Assembly: GCF_000759345.1 (NCBI RefSeq)
Contig: NZ_JPZL01000001.1
Coordinates: 930,001 to 994,000 of the forward strand
DNA from: Litchfieldella xinjiangensis
GTDB taxonomy: Bacteria > Pseudomonadota > Gammaproteobacteria > Pseudomonadales > Halomonadaceae
DNA length: 64,000 nt
Direction of reading: 5' to 3'
Part shown: positions 1 through 11,120 of the stretch, piece by piece
Layout: every line of letters begins with the position of its first letter
How positions within the stretch are numbered: position 1 is the stretch's first letter
Translations under genes and position numbers: made by a program
Notes under the pieces: generated by a model
The model's database searches: none
What the model was told of the DNA's origin: nothing
The model's input: only the letters and a program-made list of their open reading frames with translations

Positions 1-336
1 CAGTATCAGGTCGATCAGGTGACGGTGAATCTACGTGCCATCGAGATTTCCACGGGCGAAGTGCTGGCTAACGTCACCACAACCAAGACCATCTATTCGA
101 AGGAGCTGCGCGCAGGCGTTTACCGCTTCATCGACTTCAAACGCCTACTGGAGGCCGAAGCCGGCATAACCAATAACGAGCCCGTACAAATGGCAGTCAT
201 GTCGGCCATTGAATCGTCTGTCATCCATCTCATCGCCCGGGGGGTCACTACAAATCTCTGGAACCTGCCAGCGGATATGCAAATTCGGGACACAATTCTT
301 GCCGATTATCTGAACGCCCCGACCCCGGCACTGTAG
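1..336 (+). CDS. csgG: Curli secretion channel CsgG, C-terminal part (5' end outside window)
   Basis: CsgG is the outer-membrane lipoprotein that forms the nonameric pore through which curli subunits are exported. The reading frame is open from base 1, so only about the last 111 residues are present. The fragment contains VNLRAIEISTGEVLANV, then a stretch like the E. coli CsgG segment FRFIDYQRLLEGE (here YRFIDFKRLLEAE) and NEPVQMAVMSAIES, all typical of the CsgG C-terminal half. The signal peptide, lipobox and most of the pore domain lie upstream of the window. It is followed by a terminator-like hairpin and then curlin genes on the same strand, which fits a csg locus. Family assignment is firm. 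Confidence 0.93.
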   Translation, partial: QYQVDQVTVNLRAIEISTGEVLANVTTTKTIYSKELRAGVYRFIDFKRLLEAEAGITNNEPVQMAVMSAIESSVIHLIARGVTTNLWNLPADMQIRDTILADYLNAPTPAL

Positions 337-384
337 AATATTATCGCCTAGCTCACACTCCACTCGACATCGTCAACGATCAGG

Positions 385-410
385 CCATGCTTCACGCATG
401 GTCTTTTTTT
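385..410 (+). terminator. Rho-independent terminator after csgG
   Basis: CCATGC and GCATGG form a 6-bp stem around a 5-nt loop (385-401), followed directly by a T-rich tail. It ends the csgG transcript before the curlin genes, which therefore probably have their own promoter in 410-630. Confidence 0.75.
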
Positions 411-631
411 GTTTCCTGTTCCAGCAACGCCTATCAGCAGCCGAATAATACTTTCGACATTAAAAGTACCAAATAGCTAGTACCGAACATTGGCCCCGAT
501 TTCTGATGGCATCGTTTTCTTAGCAATCCATACTTAAACTCACAGTTCGCTTACACCGATTAACAAATAGATCACCTATACATACCCGGTTCATTAAGCA
601 AGCTTCAATGTTCACAAAGGCAGGGATAGCC

Positions 632-1216
632 ATGCGTGCCAATTGTAATCAGACATCGCAAAAAAAGAGTAGGAAGCCACTCACGTCTTTACTTACCGGC
701 CCACTAACGCTATTGCCTGCGCTGATGCTGGTGCTCTCTGGGCCAGTTTCGGCAGACGAAGTCACCGAGAAGCTGCAGAATACTCGTGACTTGAGTCAGC
801 AAGAGCTACAGACATTTTATAAAACAGCTGACTTAAACTTTTCACAAGCGGGTTGGAAAAACAGCACCAGCATCATATCTCAGATTGGCGACCAAAACAG
901 CGCCGTCGTCTCTCAGCGCCATGATCCTGCTGCGTATCAGCAAGGCAATTACGCTAACGTCTATCAATATGGCAATGAGAATGAAGCCTCTATTCTTCAG
1001 GCCGGCGGTAATAATATTGGTGCCATTTTTCAGGACGGTGACGAACACCGAGCAACGATAGAACAGCACGGCGATAACTTCGAAGCCCGACTGAACCAAT
1101 ACGGCATCGGAGGCGACGTTCACGTTTCACAATCGGGGAGTGGCTTACGCAACATTACCGTTGACCAAAATGCGTCTTCGGGCATGTCTGCTCCTGTCAC
1201 TGTCCATACCTACTGA
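632..1216 (+). CDS. csgB: CsgB-like minor curlin (amyloid nucleator)
   Basis: Secreted curlin-repeat protein of about 194 residues, probably the nucleator that anchors and seeds curli fibres at the cell surface. The ATG at 632 has an AGGG-type ribosome site 6 nt upstream; an in-frame ATG at 608 has none. An unusually long signal peptide with a basic N-region and a hydrophobic core ends near PVSA (residue 41). The mature part has about five imperfect curlin repeats (for example SIISQIGDQNSAVVSQ, ASILQAGGNNIGAIFQ, ATIEQHGDNFEARLNQ), interrupted by non-canonical segments, as in CsgB rather than CsgA. csgA follows 51 bp downstream on the same strand. The CsgB call rests on gene order (B before A) and repeat irregularity; calling it simply a curlin is safer. 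Confidence 0.85.
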   Translation: MRANCNQTSQKKSRKPLTSLLTGPLTLLPALMLVLSGPVSADEVTEKLQNTRDLSQQELQTFYKTADLNFSQAGWKNSTSIISQIGDQNSAVVSQRHDPAAYQQGNYANVYQYGNENEASILQAGGNNIGAIFQDGDEHRATIEQHGDNFEARLNQYGIGGDVHVSQSGSGLRNITVDQNASSGMSAPVTVHTY

Positions 1217-1267
1217 GATCAGTCGAATCTCAGGCAACTCAGCAGTAAATCTAAGGAAGGGAATACC

Positions 1268-2038
1268 ATGAAAAAAACAGCCATCTTTGCAGCATCCGCT
1301 CTGGCGCTCGCCATTTCAGCAGCAGCACAGGCAGATAAAAATAACTCTGAGGTCACTCAAACAGGCGTTAGTAACTATAGCTTCGTTGACCAAAACGGGC
1401 CTTCGAACGAGGCGGAAGGAAGCATCTCAGACATTGAGCAAACTGGAACCGGCAACATTGCTAGGGTCACGCAAAACACAATGGCTCCCCGGACCCATGA
1501 GTCAACAGTAGAACAAATCGGCGCGGGTAACATCACCGATGTCTATCAGAACGGTGAAGAGGATAGCGCTCAAACAGGCTTCACTAGTGAAGTGACACAA
1601 AGCGGAACCTACAACCGGGCTACTGTCAATCAGTCCGGAGAGCATAGCCTTCGCAGCAGCATCGTGCAGGCTGGCAGCCAAAACAATGCTCTAGTTAATC
1701 AAACCACATCATCGAATGGTTCGAAAATCAATCAAGATGGCTTTGGTAACTCCTCAGATGTATACCAGGGTGGGATAGCTGAAAGATCAATCATCAATCA
1801 AACAGGGCAGTTCAACGCTGCTGACGTCTACCAAGAGGGTGGCTTCAGTAAATCCGAAATCGATCAATATGGTAGCAGCAACTACGCCAATGTCTCCCAA
1901 GTTGCAGACACAGCCAGATCTACCATAGACCAAACAGGTCTAGGAAATGCTGCTTATATCGATCAAGGCCAGTTCAATAACATCTCGACCGTTACTCAAA
2001 ATGGCATCAGCAACCTCGCCGACGTATCCCAGCATTAA
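1268..2038 (+). CDS. csgA: CsgA-like major curlin with ten repeats
   Basis: Major subunit of curli, extracellular amyloid fibres used in biofilm. The protein has 256 residues. The signal peptide MKKTAIFAASALALAISAAAQA is cut before DKNN, and AAGGAAGGG precedes the ATG. The mature chain is almost entirely made of about ten repeats of the form S-x-[IV]-x-Q-x-G-x-x-N-x-x-x-[VI]-x-Q, starting at SEVTQTG and ending at STVTQNGISNLADVSQ. E. coli CsgA has five repeats. The internal Gln, Gly and Asn ladder positions are well kept. There is no Cys and no membrane segment. It is probably cotranscribed with the preceding csgB-like gene and exported through CsgG. Its Asn/Gln/Ser richness lowers the local GC content. 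Confidence 0.93.
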   Translation: MKKTAIFAASALALAISAAAQADKNNSEVTQTGVSNYSFVDQNGPSNEAEGSISDIEQTGTGNIARVTQNTMAPRTHESTVEQIGAGNITDVYQNGEEDSAQTGFTSEVTQSGTYNRATVNQSGEHSLRSSIVQAGSQNNALVNQTTSSNGSKINQDGFGNSSDVYQGGIAERSIINQTGQFNAADVYQEGGFSKSEIDQYGSSNYANVSQVADTARSTIDQTGLGNAAYIDQGQFNNISTVTQNGISNLADVSQH

Positions 2039-2077
2039 TAAGCGATGGGTCTAGGAAGCCCTAGCCCTGTTTGCGCC

Positions 2078-2117
2078 CCATGAACTTGTCCATCTAATGG
2101 GCAAGTTCATGGTTTAC
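2078..2117 (+). terminator. Hairpin terminator between csgA and the convergent gene
   Basis: CCATGAACTTG (2078-2088) pairs perfectly with CAAGTTCATGG (2102-2112), 11 bp, followed by a short T stretch. It lies 40 bp after the csgA stop and could serve both convergent genes. Confidence 0.6.
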
Positions 2118-2168
2118 TCCTTAATAGCGGAAACATAATCACTCGGATTAATTGCTAATTTCAGCAAG

Positions 2169-2546
2169 TTAGTTTACTGTGGTTTTCAAAACACTTCCCT
2201 TACCCTGCGTCGAAGAGAGCGAGCGATTGCCGTTATTACGAATCTCTACTAATAGCCGCCCCCCCTCACTCAACTGAGTTACCGTACCTGAGATAGCCTC
2301 GCCCATGTATGCATAGGTCACCGGTATGCTCCCTTCATGCTCGAAACGATTTACCACACCGTCAGCTGAAGTAATAACCCACTCAGCAGCAAAGCGTGTC
2401 CCCTCATCACCACTGATTTGAATGTATATATTGGCGTCCGGCCTAGGTGTATGGTCTGCTGTCATCTCATCTCCCCAACCAATATTGGCTAGACTTAAAC
2501 ACAACACTAGCCCCGAGGTTCGAGATAGTACTAAAGGAATCTTCAT
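2169..2546 (-). CDS. Small secreted protein of unknown function next to curli genes
   Basis: A 125-residue protein not assigned to a family. The N-terminus is a plausible signal peptide (MKIPLVLSRTSGLVLCLSLA, cut around WGDE), so it is probably periplasmic or extracellular. The mature chain is short and rich in alternating hydrophobic/polar residues (IYIQISGDEGTRF, VVNRFEHEGSIPVTYAY, GGRLLVEIRNNGN), which suggests an all-beta fold. It has no Cys in the mature part. It is convergent with csgA, 130 bp away. Size, export and beta character recall the small periplasmic curli accessory proteins CsgC and CsgH, but no diagnostic motif was seen and the orientation argues against cotranscription. It may be unrelated. 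Confidence 0.6.
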   Translation of the reverse strand: MKIPLVLSRTSGLVLCLSLANIGWGDEMTADHTPRPDANIYIQISGDEGTRFAAEWVITSADGVVNRFEHEGSIPVTYAYMGEAISGTVTQLSEGGRLLVEIRNNGNRSLSSTQGKGSVLKTTVN

Positions 2547-2637
2547 GATTAGTTACCCCGCCCAGGTTGGCTGCTTGGCTAGACCATCTGCAGTTACACT
2601 AGCACTGTTAGCTGTAATTGCGTCAGGCCTGTGAGCA

Positions 2638-2667
2638 ACAAAAAAGGCGCTCCTTTCGGAGCGCCTT
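2638..2667 (-). terminator. Terminator of the suc operon
   Basis: AAGGCGCTCC (2644-2653) and GGAGCGCCTT (2658-2667) form a 10-bp stem with a 4-nt loop; read on the minus strand it is followed by a run of T. It lies 26 bp after the sucD stop. Confidence 0.9.
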
Positions 2668-2692
2668 CGTTACCTACGTCATCCTGACTTAC

Positions 2693-3565
2693 TTACCAGC
2701 CAGTGACTTCCTTCAGCGCATCGCCGATCTCGGCCAGGGAACGCACGGTCTTGACACCGGCGTCTTCCAGGGCGGAGAACTTCTCGTCTGCAGTACCCTT
2801 GCCACCGGAGATGATCGCACCGGCGTGACCCATGCGCTTACCCGGAGGTGCAGTCACACCCGCGATGTAGGAAACGACCGGCTTGGAAACGTTGGCCTTG
2901 ATGTAGGCCGCGGCTTCTTCCTCGGCAGTGCCGCCGATTTCACCGATCATGACGATGGCTTCGGTCTTGGGATCCTTCTCGAACAGCGCGAGGATGTCGA
3001 TGAAGCTGGAGCCCGGGATCGGGTCGCCACCGATGCCTACGCAGGTCGACTGGCCGAAGCCGTGGTCGGTGGTCTGCTTGACCGCTTCGTAGGTCAAAGT
3101 GCCGGAACGCGACACGATGCCTACACGGCCCGGCTTGTGGATGTGACCCGGCATGATGCCGATCTTGGTCTCACCCGGGGTGATCACGCCGGGGCAGTTC
3201 GGGCCGATCAGGCGCACACCCAGCTCGTCGCACTTCACCTTGACGTCGAGCATGTCGAGCGTCGGGATGCCTTCGGTGATGCACACGATCAGCTTGATGC
3301 CGGCGTTGGCAGCTTCAAGGATTGAATCCTTGCAGAACGGGGCCGGCACGTAGATGACGGACGCTTCGGCGCCGGTCTTCTCGACGGCTTCGCGTACGGT
3401 GTTGAACACCGGCAGGCCCAGGTGCTCCTGGCCGCCCTTGCCCGGCGTCACGCCACCGACCATGTTGGTGCCGTAGGCGATCGCCTGTTCGGAGTGGAAG
3501 GTCCCCTGGCCACCGGTGAAGCCCTGGCAGATGACCTTGGTGTTCTTGTCGATCAAGATACTCAT
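2693..3565 (-). CDS. sucD: Succinyl-CoA synthetase alpha subunit
   Basis: Alpha subunit of the TCA-cycle enzyme that converts succinyl-CoA, ADP or GDP and phosphate to succinate, CoA and nucleotide triphosphate in the cytosol. It has 290 residues, the usual length. The N-terminal CoA-binding Rossmann domain carries [15 protein letters not shown], and the ligase domain carries [17 protein letters not shown], whose His is the phosphorylated catalytic residue. The start ATG overlaps the sucC stop by one base (TAATG), giving tight translational coupling in a fixed-ratio complex. It is the last gene of the sdh-suc cluster and is followed by a strong terminator. Confidence 0.98.
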   Translation of the reverse strand: MSILIDKNTKVICQGFTGGQGTFHSEQAIAYGTNMVGGVTPGKGGQEHLGLPVFNTVREAVEKTGAEASVIYVPAPFCKDSILEAANAGIKLIVCITEGIPTLDMLDVKVKCDELGVRLIGPNCPGVITPGETKIGIMPGHIHKPGRVGIVSRSGTLTYEAVKQTTDHGFGQSTCVGIGGDPIPGSSFIDILALFEKDPKTEAIVMIGEIGGTAEEEAAAYIKANVSKPVVSYIAGVTAPPGKRMGHAGAIISGGKGTADEKFSALEDAGVKTVRSLAEIGDALKEVTGW

Positions 3566-4731
3566 TACTTGCCCTCCGCCGCTTTGACGACCTGCTGTGC
3601 CGCGTCAGTCAGGCTGGTAGCAGCGATGATGTTCAGACCGCTGGAGGCCAGTTTCTCGGCACCCAGCTCGGCGTTGTTGCCTTCGAGGCGTACCACGACC
3701 GGCACGTTGACACCGACCTGCTCGACGGCACCGATGATGCCCTCGGCGATCATGTCGCAACGCACGATACCGCCGAAGATGTTGACCAGAACGGCCTTCA
3801 CGGAGGTGTCGGAGAGGATGATCTTGAAGGCTTCGGCTACGCGCTCCTTGGTGGCGCCACCGCCGACATCAAGGAAGTTGGCCGGCTGGCCGCCGTTGAG
3901 CTTGATGATGTCCATGGTGCCCATGGCAAGCCCGGCACCATTGACCATGCAGCCGATGTTGCCTTCCAGCGCCACGTAGTTGAGTTCCCACTTCTGGGCG
4001 TTGGCTTCGCGCTCGTCTTCCTGGGACGGGTCACGCATCGCCTGCAGGTCGGGGTGACGATACAGGGCGTTGCTGTCCAGGTTGATCTTGGCGTCGAGGC
4101 AGTGCAGGTTGCCTTCGCTGGTGATGACCAGCGGGTTGATCTCGAGCAGCGCCAGGTCCTTGTCGTGGAACATCTTCGACAGGCCCAGGAAGATCTTGGT
4201 GAACTGCTTGACCTGGTCGCCGGACAGACCCAGGGCGAAGGCCAGCTCACGCGCCTGGTAGGGCTGTGCGCCGACCAGCGGATCGATCTCGGCCTTGAGG
4301 ATCTTCTCGGGGGTTTCCTCGGCGACCTTCTCGATCTCCACACCGCCTTCGGTGGAGGCCATGAAGACCACACGGCGAGTGGCACGGTCAACCACGGCAC
4401 CCAGGTAAAGCTCGTTGGCGATATCGGTGCAGTTCTCGACCAGGATCTTGGCGACCGGCTGACCATGCTCGTCGGTCTGGTAGGTCACCAGGTTCTTGCC
4501 CAGCCACTGCTCGGCGAAGGCCTTGGCCTCGTCCGCGCTCTTGATCAGCTTGACACCGCCAGCCTTGCCGCGACCACCGGCATGCACCTGGGCCTTGACG
4601 ACCCACATGTCACCGCCGATTTTCTTGCAGGCTTCGGCTGCTTCTTCGGGAGTGTCCACGGCGAAACCCTTGGACACCGGCAGACCATAATCGGCAAACA
4701 GTTGCTTGCCTTGATACTCGTGAAGGTTCAT
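3565..4731 (-). CDS. sucC: Succinyl-CoA synthetase beta subunit
   Basis: Beta subunit of succinyl-CoA synthetase, 388 residues as usual for the bacterial enzyme. It begins [16 protein letters not shown], followed by an ATP-grasp domain ([17 protein letters not shown] binds nucleotide) and a C-terminal ligase domain with [16 protein letters not shown]. It pairs with SucD, encoded directly downstream with a one-base overlap. It is separated from lpdA by 152 bp that hold two GC-rich hairpins, so sucCD may be partly uncoupled from the upstream 2-oxoglutarate dehydrogenase genes. Confidence 0.98.
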   Translation of the reverse strand: MNLHEYQGKQLFADYGLPVSKGFAVDTPEEAAEACKKIGGDMWVVKAQVHAGGRGKAGGVKLIKSADEAKAFAEQWLGKNLVTYQTDEHGQPVAKILVENCTDIANELYLGAVVDRATRRVVFMASTEGGVEIEKVAEETPEKILKAEIDPLVGAQPYQARELAFALGLSGDQVKQFTKIFLGLSKMFHDKDLALLEINPLVITSEGNLHCLDAKINLDSNALYRHPDLQAMRDPSQEDEREANAQKWELNYVALEGNIGCMVNGAGLAMGTMDIIKLNGGQPANFLDVGGGATKERVAEAFKIILSDTSVKAVLVNIFGGIVRCDMIAEGIIGAVEQVGVNVPVVVRLEGNNAELGAEKLASSGLNIIAATSLTDAAQQVVKAAEGK

Positions 4732-4816
4732 CGATTCATGCCATTGGTTGCATGTGACTCGAACGATGACCCTGGGCGCGGCCGAATCGGCTCTCTGCCC
4801 GGGTCACCCCCGTCTG

Positions 4817-4860
4817 CGCCCGGTACATTGCCGGGCGCGTGCGCCACCCGCGGGTGGCGC
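4817..4860 (-). promoter_or_regulatory. Two tandem GC-rich hairpins between lpdA and sucC
   Basis: GCGCCACCC-GC-GGGTGGCGC (4841-4860) is a perfect inverted repeat, and GCGCCCGG with CCGGGCGC (4817-4838) forms a second one beside it. Neither is followed by a T tract on the minus strand. They may stabilise the upstream mRNA or act as weak attenuators; the role is inferred. Confidence 0.5.
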
Positions 4861-4883
4861 TTGTTGTCGCGTTGGCCTTCCGC

Positions 4884-6338
<1,455 letters not shown>

Positions 6339-6375
6339 TTAGTCGGTACGCTATGGATTCGCTTCGTCTCGATGC

Positions 6376-7977
6376 TCAGATGTCCAGCAGCAGGCGCGCC
6401 GGATCCTCGAGCAGCTCCTTGATGGTGACCAGGAACTGGACTGCATCCTTGCCATCGATCATGCGGTGATCATAGGACACGGCGAGGTACATCATCGGAC
6501 GAATCTCGACCTTGCCGTTGACCGCCATCGGGCGCTCCTGGATCTTGTGCATCCCCAGGATAGCCGTCTGCGGCGGATTGATGATCGGCGTCGACATCAG
6601 CGAACCGAAGATACCGCCGTTGGTGATGGTGAAGGTGCCACCCTGCATCTCGTCGATGCCGAGCTTGCCGTCACGGGCACGCTTACCGAAATCGACGATG
6701 GTCTTCTCGACATCGGCGATCTTCATGCTGTCGGTGTCGCGCAGTACCGGGACCACCAGGCCACGATCGGTGGATACCGCCACGCCGATGTCCTGGTAGC
6801 CGTGATAGACGATATCGGTACCGTCGATCGAGGCGTTGACGTCAGGGAAGCGCTTGAGGGCTTCGCTGGCGGCCTTGACGAAGAAGCCCATGAAACCGAG
6901 CTTAACGTCGTGGGACTTCTGGAACGTGTCCTTGTACTGAGCACGCAGGGCCATCACGGCGCCCATGTCCACCTCGTTGTAGGTGGTGAGCATGGCCGCG
7001 GTCTGCTGGGCCTGGACCAGACGCTTGGCGATGGTCTGACGCAGACGACTCATCGGCACGCGCTTCTCGGGCCGCTCGCCCTCGACAGCCGGTGCGGCTG
7101 CAGCCGCTTTCTGCGGCGCTGCAGAGGGCTGTGAGGCCTTCTTCGCATTGCCTTCTTTCACGGCACGCTGGACGTCTTCCTTGAGGATACGGCCACCCTT
7201 GCCGGTGCCTTCGATCTTGTTGACGTCGAGATCGTGCTCAGCGACCAGCTTGCGTGCGGCCGGGGCCAGGATCTTGTCGCCGACCTTCTCGTCGGTTTCG
7301 CTGCCACTGGCTTCGCTCTCGTCGCCGCGCGACTCGGCAGAGGCGCCTTCGTCTGCGCCGGAGTCGTCGCCCGCCCCTTCGGCGAAGATGGCCAGGACCT
7401 GCTCGGACTCGACCTGGCTGCCTTCTTCGGCCTTGATTTCCTTGAGCGCGCCATCTGCCGGCGCCACGACCTCCAGCACGACCTTGTCGGTCTCGATGTC
7501 GGCCAGCACCTCGTCACGCTTCACGGCTTCGCCGATCTTCTTGTGCCAGGTGGCAACGGTGCCTTCCTGAATCGACTCGGGGAAGCTCGGTGCCTTGACA
7601 TCATGGGTCTTGCCCGACGCAGCCGGCTTGCTATCGCTCTTGCTTTCAGCTTTCGGCGCGTCGTTGGATTCTTTCTTTGACTCGTCCTTCGACTCTTCTT
7701 CGGACTCTTCCTTGGCGTCGGCCTTGTCGGCCTTGGCTTCGGCAGCGCCCAATAGCCCCAGCACCTGTTCGGACTGGACGGTGTCACCCTCTTCCGCCTT
7801 GATCTCAGACAGTGTGCCGGCTTCCGGAGCCAAGACTTCTAGCACGACCTTGTCGGTCTCGATCTCGACGAGCAGTTCGTCACGCTCGACGCTATCGCCA
7901 GGCTTCTTGTGCCAGGTGGCCACGCTGCCTTCGGCAACGGATTCCGGAAAATTTGGCGCTTTGATCTCGGTAGCCAT
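6376..7977 (-). CDS. sucB: 2-oxoglutarate dehydrogenase E2 (succinyltransferase) with two lipoyl domains
   Basis: E2 core of the 2-oxoglutarate dehydrogenase complex, which transfers the succinyl group from lipoamide to CoA. At 533 residues it is longer than the roughly 405 residues of E. coli SucB because it has two N-terminal lipoyl domains. The lipoylated lysines are in ETDKVVLEV at residues 43 and 165. The domains are joined by an acidic, Ser/Lys/Glu-rich linker (about 80-125). A second acidic linker (about 200-232) leads to the E3-binding domain (about 235-273, [16 protein letters not shown]). The catalytic domain ends with [13 protein letters not shown], holding the active His and Asp. 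It lies between sucA and lpdA with short gaps. Confidence 0.97.
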   Translation of the reverse strand: MATEIKAPNFPESVAEGSVATWHKKPGDSVERDELLVEIETDKVVLEVLAPEAGTLSEIKAEEGDTVQSEQVLGLLGAAEAKADKADAKEESEEESKDESKKESNDAPKAESKSDSKPAASGKTHDVKAPSFPESIQEGTVATWHKKIGEAVKRDEVLADIETDKVVLEVVAPADGALKEIKAEEGSQVESEQVLAIFAEGAGDDSGADEGASAESRGDESEASGSETDEKVGDKILAPAARKLVAEHDLDVNKIEGTGKGGRILKEDVQRAVKEGNAKKASQPSAAPQKAAAAAPAVEGERPEKRVPMSRLRQTIAKRLVQAQQTAAMLTTYNEVDMGAVMALRAQYKDTFQKSHDVKLGFMGFFVKAASEALKRFPDVNASIDGTDIVYHGYQDIGVAVSTDRGLVVPVLRDTDSMKIADVEKTIVDFGKRARDGKLGIDEMQGGTFTITNGGIFGSLMSTPIINPPQTAILGMHKIQERPMAVNGKVEIRPMMYLAVSYDHRMIDGKDAVQFLVTIKELLEDPARLLLDI

Positions 7978-8018
7978 TTCGTTTCCCTTGTGAGTTCTCT
8001 CTCGTCCCGTGGGACGCC

Positions 8019-10853
8019 TTAACCGTTAAAGGCGTCTTCCACCAGTTGACGCTGCTGTTCGACATGCACGGACATGTAGCCCGATGCGGGGGCAGCCGAT
8101 GCCGGGCGACCGGCGAACTTGAGCTGGTGGCCCAGACCTTCGCGCAGCATGTCGGTCACGATACGCATGTGGTGCTGGCTCTGATACCACGCGCCCTGGT
8201 TGAGCGGCTCTTCCTGGCACCAGATCACCTGTTCGAGGTTCGGATAGTCCTTGAGCGCCTCGTAGAGCTCTTCCTTGGGGAAGGGATAGAGCTGTTCCAG
8301 ACGCAGGATAGCCGTATCCTCACGCTCGTTCTCGGTGCGGTAGGCGGCCAGGTCGTAATAGACCTTGCCGGCACACAGCACCACCCGCTCCACCTTCTCG
8401 GCGTCGAGCTTGCCCTGGTCCGGCAACACCATATGGAACTTGCCATGCGCCAGATCCTCGAGGGTCGACGTGGCTTCCTTGTGGCGCAGCAGGCTCTTGG
8501 GCGACATGACGACCAGCGGCTTGCGCAACGGACGAATCACCTGGCGACGCAGCAGATGGAATATCTGCGCCGGAGTGGTGGGTACGCAGACCTGCATGTT
8601 GTGCTCGGCGCACAGTTGCAAGAAGCGCTCGAGGCGTGCCGAGGAGTGCTCGGGACCCTGCCCCTCATAGCCGTGCGGTAACAGCATGGTCAAACCGCAC
8701 AGACGGCCCCACTTAGTCTCGCCGGAGGAGATGAACTGATCGACCACCACCTGGGCACCGTTGAAGAAGTCGCCGAATTGGGCTTCCCAGATGACCAGTG
8801 AGTTGGGGGTCGTGGTTGAGTAGCCGTATTCGAACGCCAGCACGGCCTCTTCCGAGAGGTAGGAGTCGTGGATGGTGAAACGCGGCTGCCCTTCCTTGAT
8901 GTGCTCGAGCGGCACGTAGGTCGTACCGTCCTTCTGGTTATGCACCACCGCGTGACGGTGGGAGAAGGTGCCGCGCCCCGTGTCCTGCCCGGTAATACGG
9001 ATCGGGTGGCCCTGATCGAGCAGCGTGGCATAGGCCAGGGTCTCGGCGAAGCCCCAGTTGAGTCCCATGCCGCCCGCCAGCATCTTGCGGCGATCTTCGT
9101 AGATCTTGGCCACCTGACGCTGCACCTGGACGCCGTCGGGAATCTCGCACATCCTCGCGGCAAGCTGCTGCATGTGCTTCATGTCGACGGTGGTGTCGGC
9201 ATCGCCGCTCCACTCGTGCCCCAGGTAAGGCGCCCAATCGACGAAGAGCTCCTTGTTAGGCTCCTTGACCAAGGCGTTAGCGACGTGATTGCCAGCCATC
9301 AGGTCTTCACGGTATTTCTCGGTCAGCGCCTTGGTATCGTCCTCGGAAAGCACCCCTTCTTCAGCCAGGCGGCCTGCATAGAGCGCCCGTGCGGAGGGAT
9401 GATCCTTGATTTTCTGATACATCATCGGCTGCGTGCCGGACGGCTCGTCGGCCTCGTTGTGACCCCGACGGCGGTAGCAGACCAGGTCGATGACCACGTC
9501 ACGCTTGAACTGGTGACGGTAGTCGATGGCCACCTGGGTCGCGTGCAGCACCGCATCGGGATCATCGCCATTGACGTGGAAGATCGGCGCCTGAACCATC
9601 TTGGCGATATCGGTGGCGTATTCCGTGGAACGCGTGTCCTGCGGATGCGAGGTGGTGAAACCGACCTGGTTGTTGATGATGATATGAACCGTGCCGCCGG
9701 TCTTGTAGGCACGGGTCTGTGACATCTGGAAGGTTTCCATGACCACACCCTGGCCGGCAAATGCCGCGTCGCCGTGGATGTTGATCGGCAGGACCTTGCT
9801 GCCCTCGCTGTCATCACGGCGATCCTGGCGGGCGCGGACCGAACCTTCCACAACCGGCGCAACGATTTCCAGGTGCGACGGGTTGAACGCCAGCGCCAGG
9901 TGGACCTCGCCGCCCGGTGTCATGACGTTGGAGCTGAAGCCCTGATGATACTTGACGTCACCGGAGCCCTTCTCGATCACCTTCTTGCCGTCGAACTCCT
10001 CAATCAGCTCGGAGGGGCTCTTGCCGAGAATGTTGACCAGCAGGTTGAGGCGTCCGCGGTGCGCCATTCCGATGACGACTTCCTTGGTACCGTAATTCCC
10101 GGTCCGCTGGATGATCTCGTCCATCATCGGGATGAAGGTTTCGCCGCCTTCGAGCCCGAAGCGCTTGGTACCCGGATACTTCGATGCCAGGTAGTTTTCC
10201 AGCCCTTCCGCCGCCGTCAGGCGCTCCAGCACGTGCTTGCGCACGTCGGCGCTGAATTTCGGCTTTGAGCGCACCGATTCGAACCGTTGCTGCAGCCAGC
10301 GCTTCTCCTCGGTGTCGACGATATGCATGATCTCGCAACCGATGGAGCGACAGTAAGTCTGCTCCAGCGTGTCGACGATTTCCTTGAGCGTCGCCTTGTC
10401 CTTGCCCAGGAACAACGAACCCGTCTGAAACTCGGTATCCAGATCAGCCTTGGAAAGCTGGTGGAAAGAGAGCTCCAGATCGGGAACCGGCACCTGCGAA
10501 CGCAGCTTGAGCGGATCGATATCGGCCTTCTGGTGGCCGCGGAAGCGATACGCGTTGATCAGCTGGAGAACCTTGACCTGCTTCTTGCTCTCGCCACTGT
10601 CGCTGGACGCAGCGGCCTGCGTGGTGCGCCGATTCCGGCCGAGCTGGTAGAACTGATCGCGGATGGGTTCGAGGGGGACGTCTTGGGAGGGACTGCCTTC
10701 GGGACGGGGCAATTGGTCAAAATAATTGCGCCATTCGTCGGGAACAGCGTTGGGATCGACGAGGTATTGTTCGTAGAGCGCTTCCACGTAGTGGGCATTG
10801 CCACCACTTACGTGGGAAGTGCGCCACATCAACTCCATTATGCCTTCTTGCAT
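8019..10853 (-). CDS. sucA: 2-oxoglutarate dehydrogenase E1
   Basis: Thiamine-diphosphate-dependent E1 that decarboxylates 2-oxoglutarate and succinylates the lipoyl groups of SucB. It has 944 residues, the family length. The N-terminus [17 protein letters not shown] aligns with the Pseudomonas-type start, which supports the ATG at 10853 over the internal ATG at 10838. The thiamine-diphosphate region contains [16 protein letters not shown] and [12 protein letters not shown]-type sequence ([14 protein letters not shown]). The transketolase-like second half contains [17 protein letters not shown]. Downstream sucB begins 41 bp away. A terminator-like hairpin lies between sdhB and this gene, so it may have a second promoter in the 267-bp gap. 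Confidence 0.98.
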   Translation of the reverse strand: MQEGIMELMWRTSHVSGGNAHYVEALYEQYLVDPNAVPDEWRNYFDQLPRPEGSPSQDVPLEPIRDQFYQLGRNRRTTQAAASSDSGESKKQVKVLQLINAYRFRGHQKADIDPLKLRSQVPVPDLELSFHQLSKADLDTEFQTGSLFLGKDKATLKEIVDTLEQTYCRSIGCEIMHIVDTEEKRWLQQRFESVRSKPKFSADVRKHVLERLTAAEGLENYLASKYPGTKRFGLEGGETFIPMMDEIIQRTGNYGTKEVVIGMAHRGRLNLLVNILGKSPSELIEEFDGKKVIEKGSGDVKYHQGFSSNVMTPGGEVHLALAFNPSHLEIVAPVVEGSVRARQDRRDDSEGSKVLPINIHGDAAFAGQGVVMETFQMSQTRAYKTGGTVHIIINNQVGFTTSHPQDTRSTEYATDIAKMVQAPIFHVNGDDPDAVLHATQVAIDYRHQFKRDVVIDLVCYRRRGHNEADEPSGTQPMMYQKIKDHPSARALYAGRLAEEGVLSEDDTKALTEKYREDLMAGNHVANALVKEPNKELFVDWAPYLGHEWSGDADTTVDMKHMQQLAARMCEIPDGVQVQRQVAKIYEDRRKMLAGGMGLNWGFAETLAYATLLDQGHPIRITGQDTGRGTFSHRHAVVHNQKDGTTYVPLEHIKEGQPRFTIHDSYLSEEAVLAFEYGYSTTTPNSLVIWEAQFGDFFNGAQVVVDQFISSGETKWGRLCGLTMLLPHGYEGQGPEHSSARLERFLQLCAEHNMQVCVPTTPAQIFHLLRRQVIRPLRKPLVVMSPKSLLRHKEATSTLEDLAHGKFHMVLPDQGKLDAEKVERVVLCAGKVYYDLAAYRTENEREDTAILRLEQLYPFPKEELYEALKDYPNLEQVIWCQEEPLNQGAWYQSQHHMRIVTDMLREGLGHQLKFAGRPASAAPASGYMSVHVEQQRQLVEDAFNG

Positions 10854-11010
10854 CTCTTGTCACCCTGCACTGATGGGGTGTTAACTGCGCCAACGCGGCG
10901 GCGCCGCATCGGGGCGTTCTGGTGCCCTGCCGGCGAGGGCGATGAAACGAGCCGGCGAATTCGCTACATGCCCTTGGCGGACACGGCCCATACGCCTTGC
11001 TTCGATCGTC

Positions 11011-11036
11011 AAAAGCCGGTGCACCAGGCACCGGCT
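11011..11036 (-). terminator. Terminator or attenuator between sdhB and sucA
   Basis: AGCCGGTGC (11014-11022) pairs with GCACCGGCT (11028-11036) around a 5-nt loop; on the minus strand it is followed by TTTTG. It could end part of the sdhCDAB transcripts while letting some continue into sucA. Confidence 0.65.
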
Positions 11037-11120
11037 CTCGAGGCGGGGAGCCGGGTCCGGCTGCGACATTCGGTCACATCCGAAAACCGGCGTATATGAT
11101 AGCAAGATGAGCGCCGCGAT

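Noticed and set aside
608-631. Upstream ATG for the csgB-like gene
   Set aside because: No ribosome site precedes it, whereas the ATG at 632 has one; the extension would also weaken the signal peptide.
2618-3325. 235-residue plus-strand frame opposite sucD
   Set aside because: sucD and its terminator occupy the minus strand; the plus frame has no start signal and a composition typical of antisense frames.
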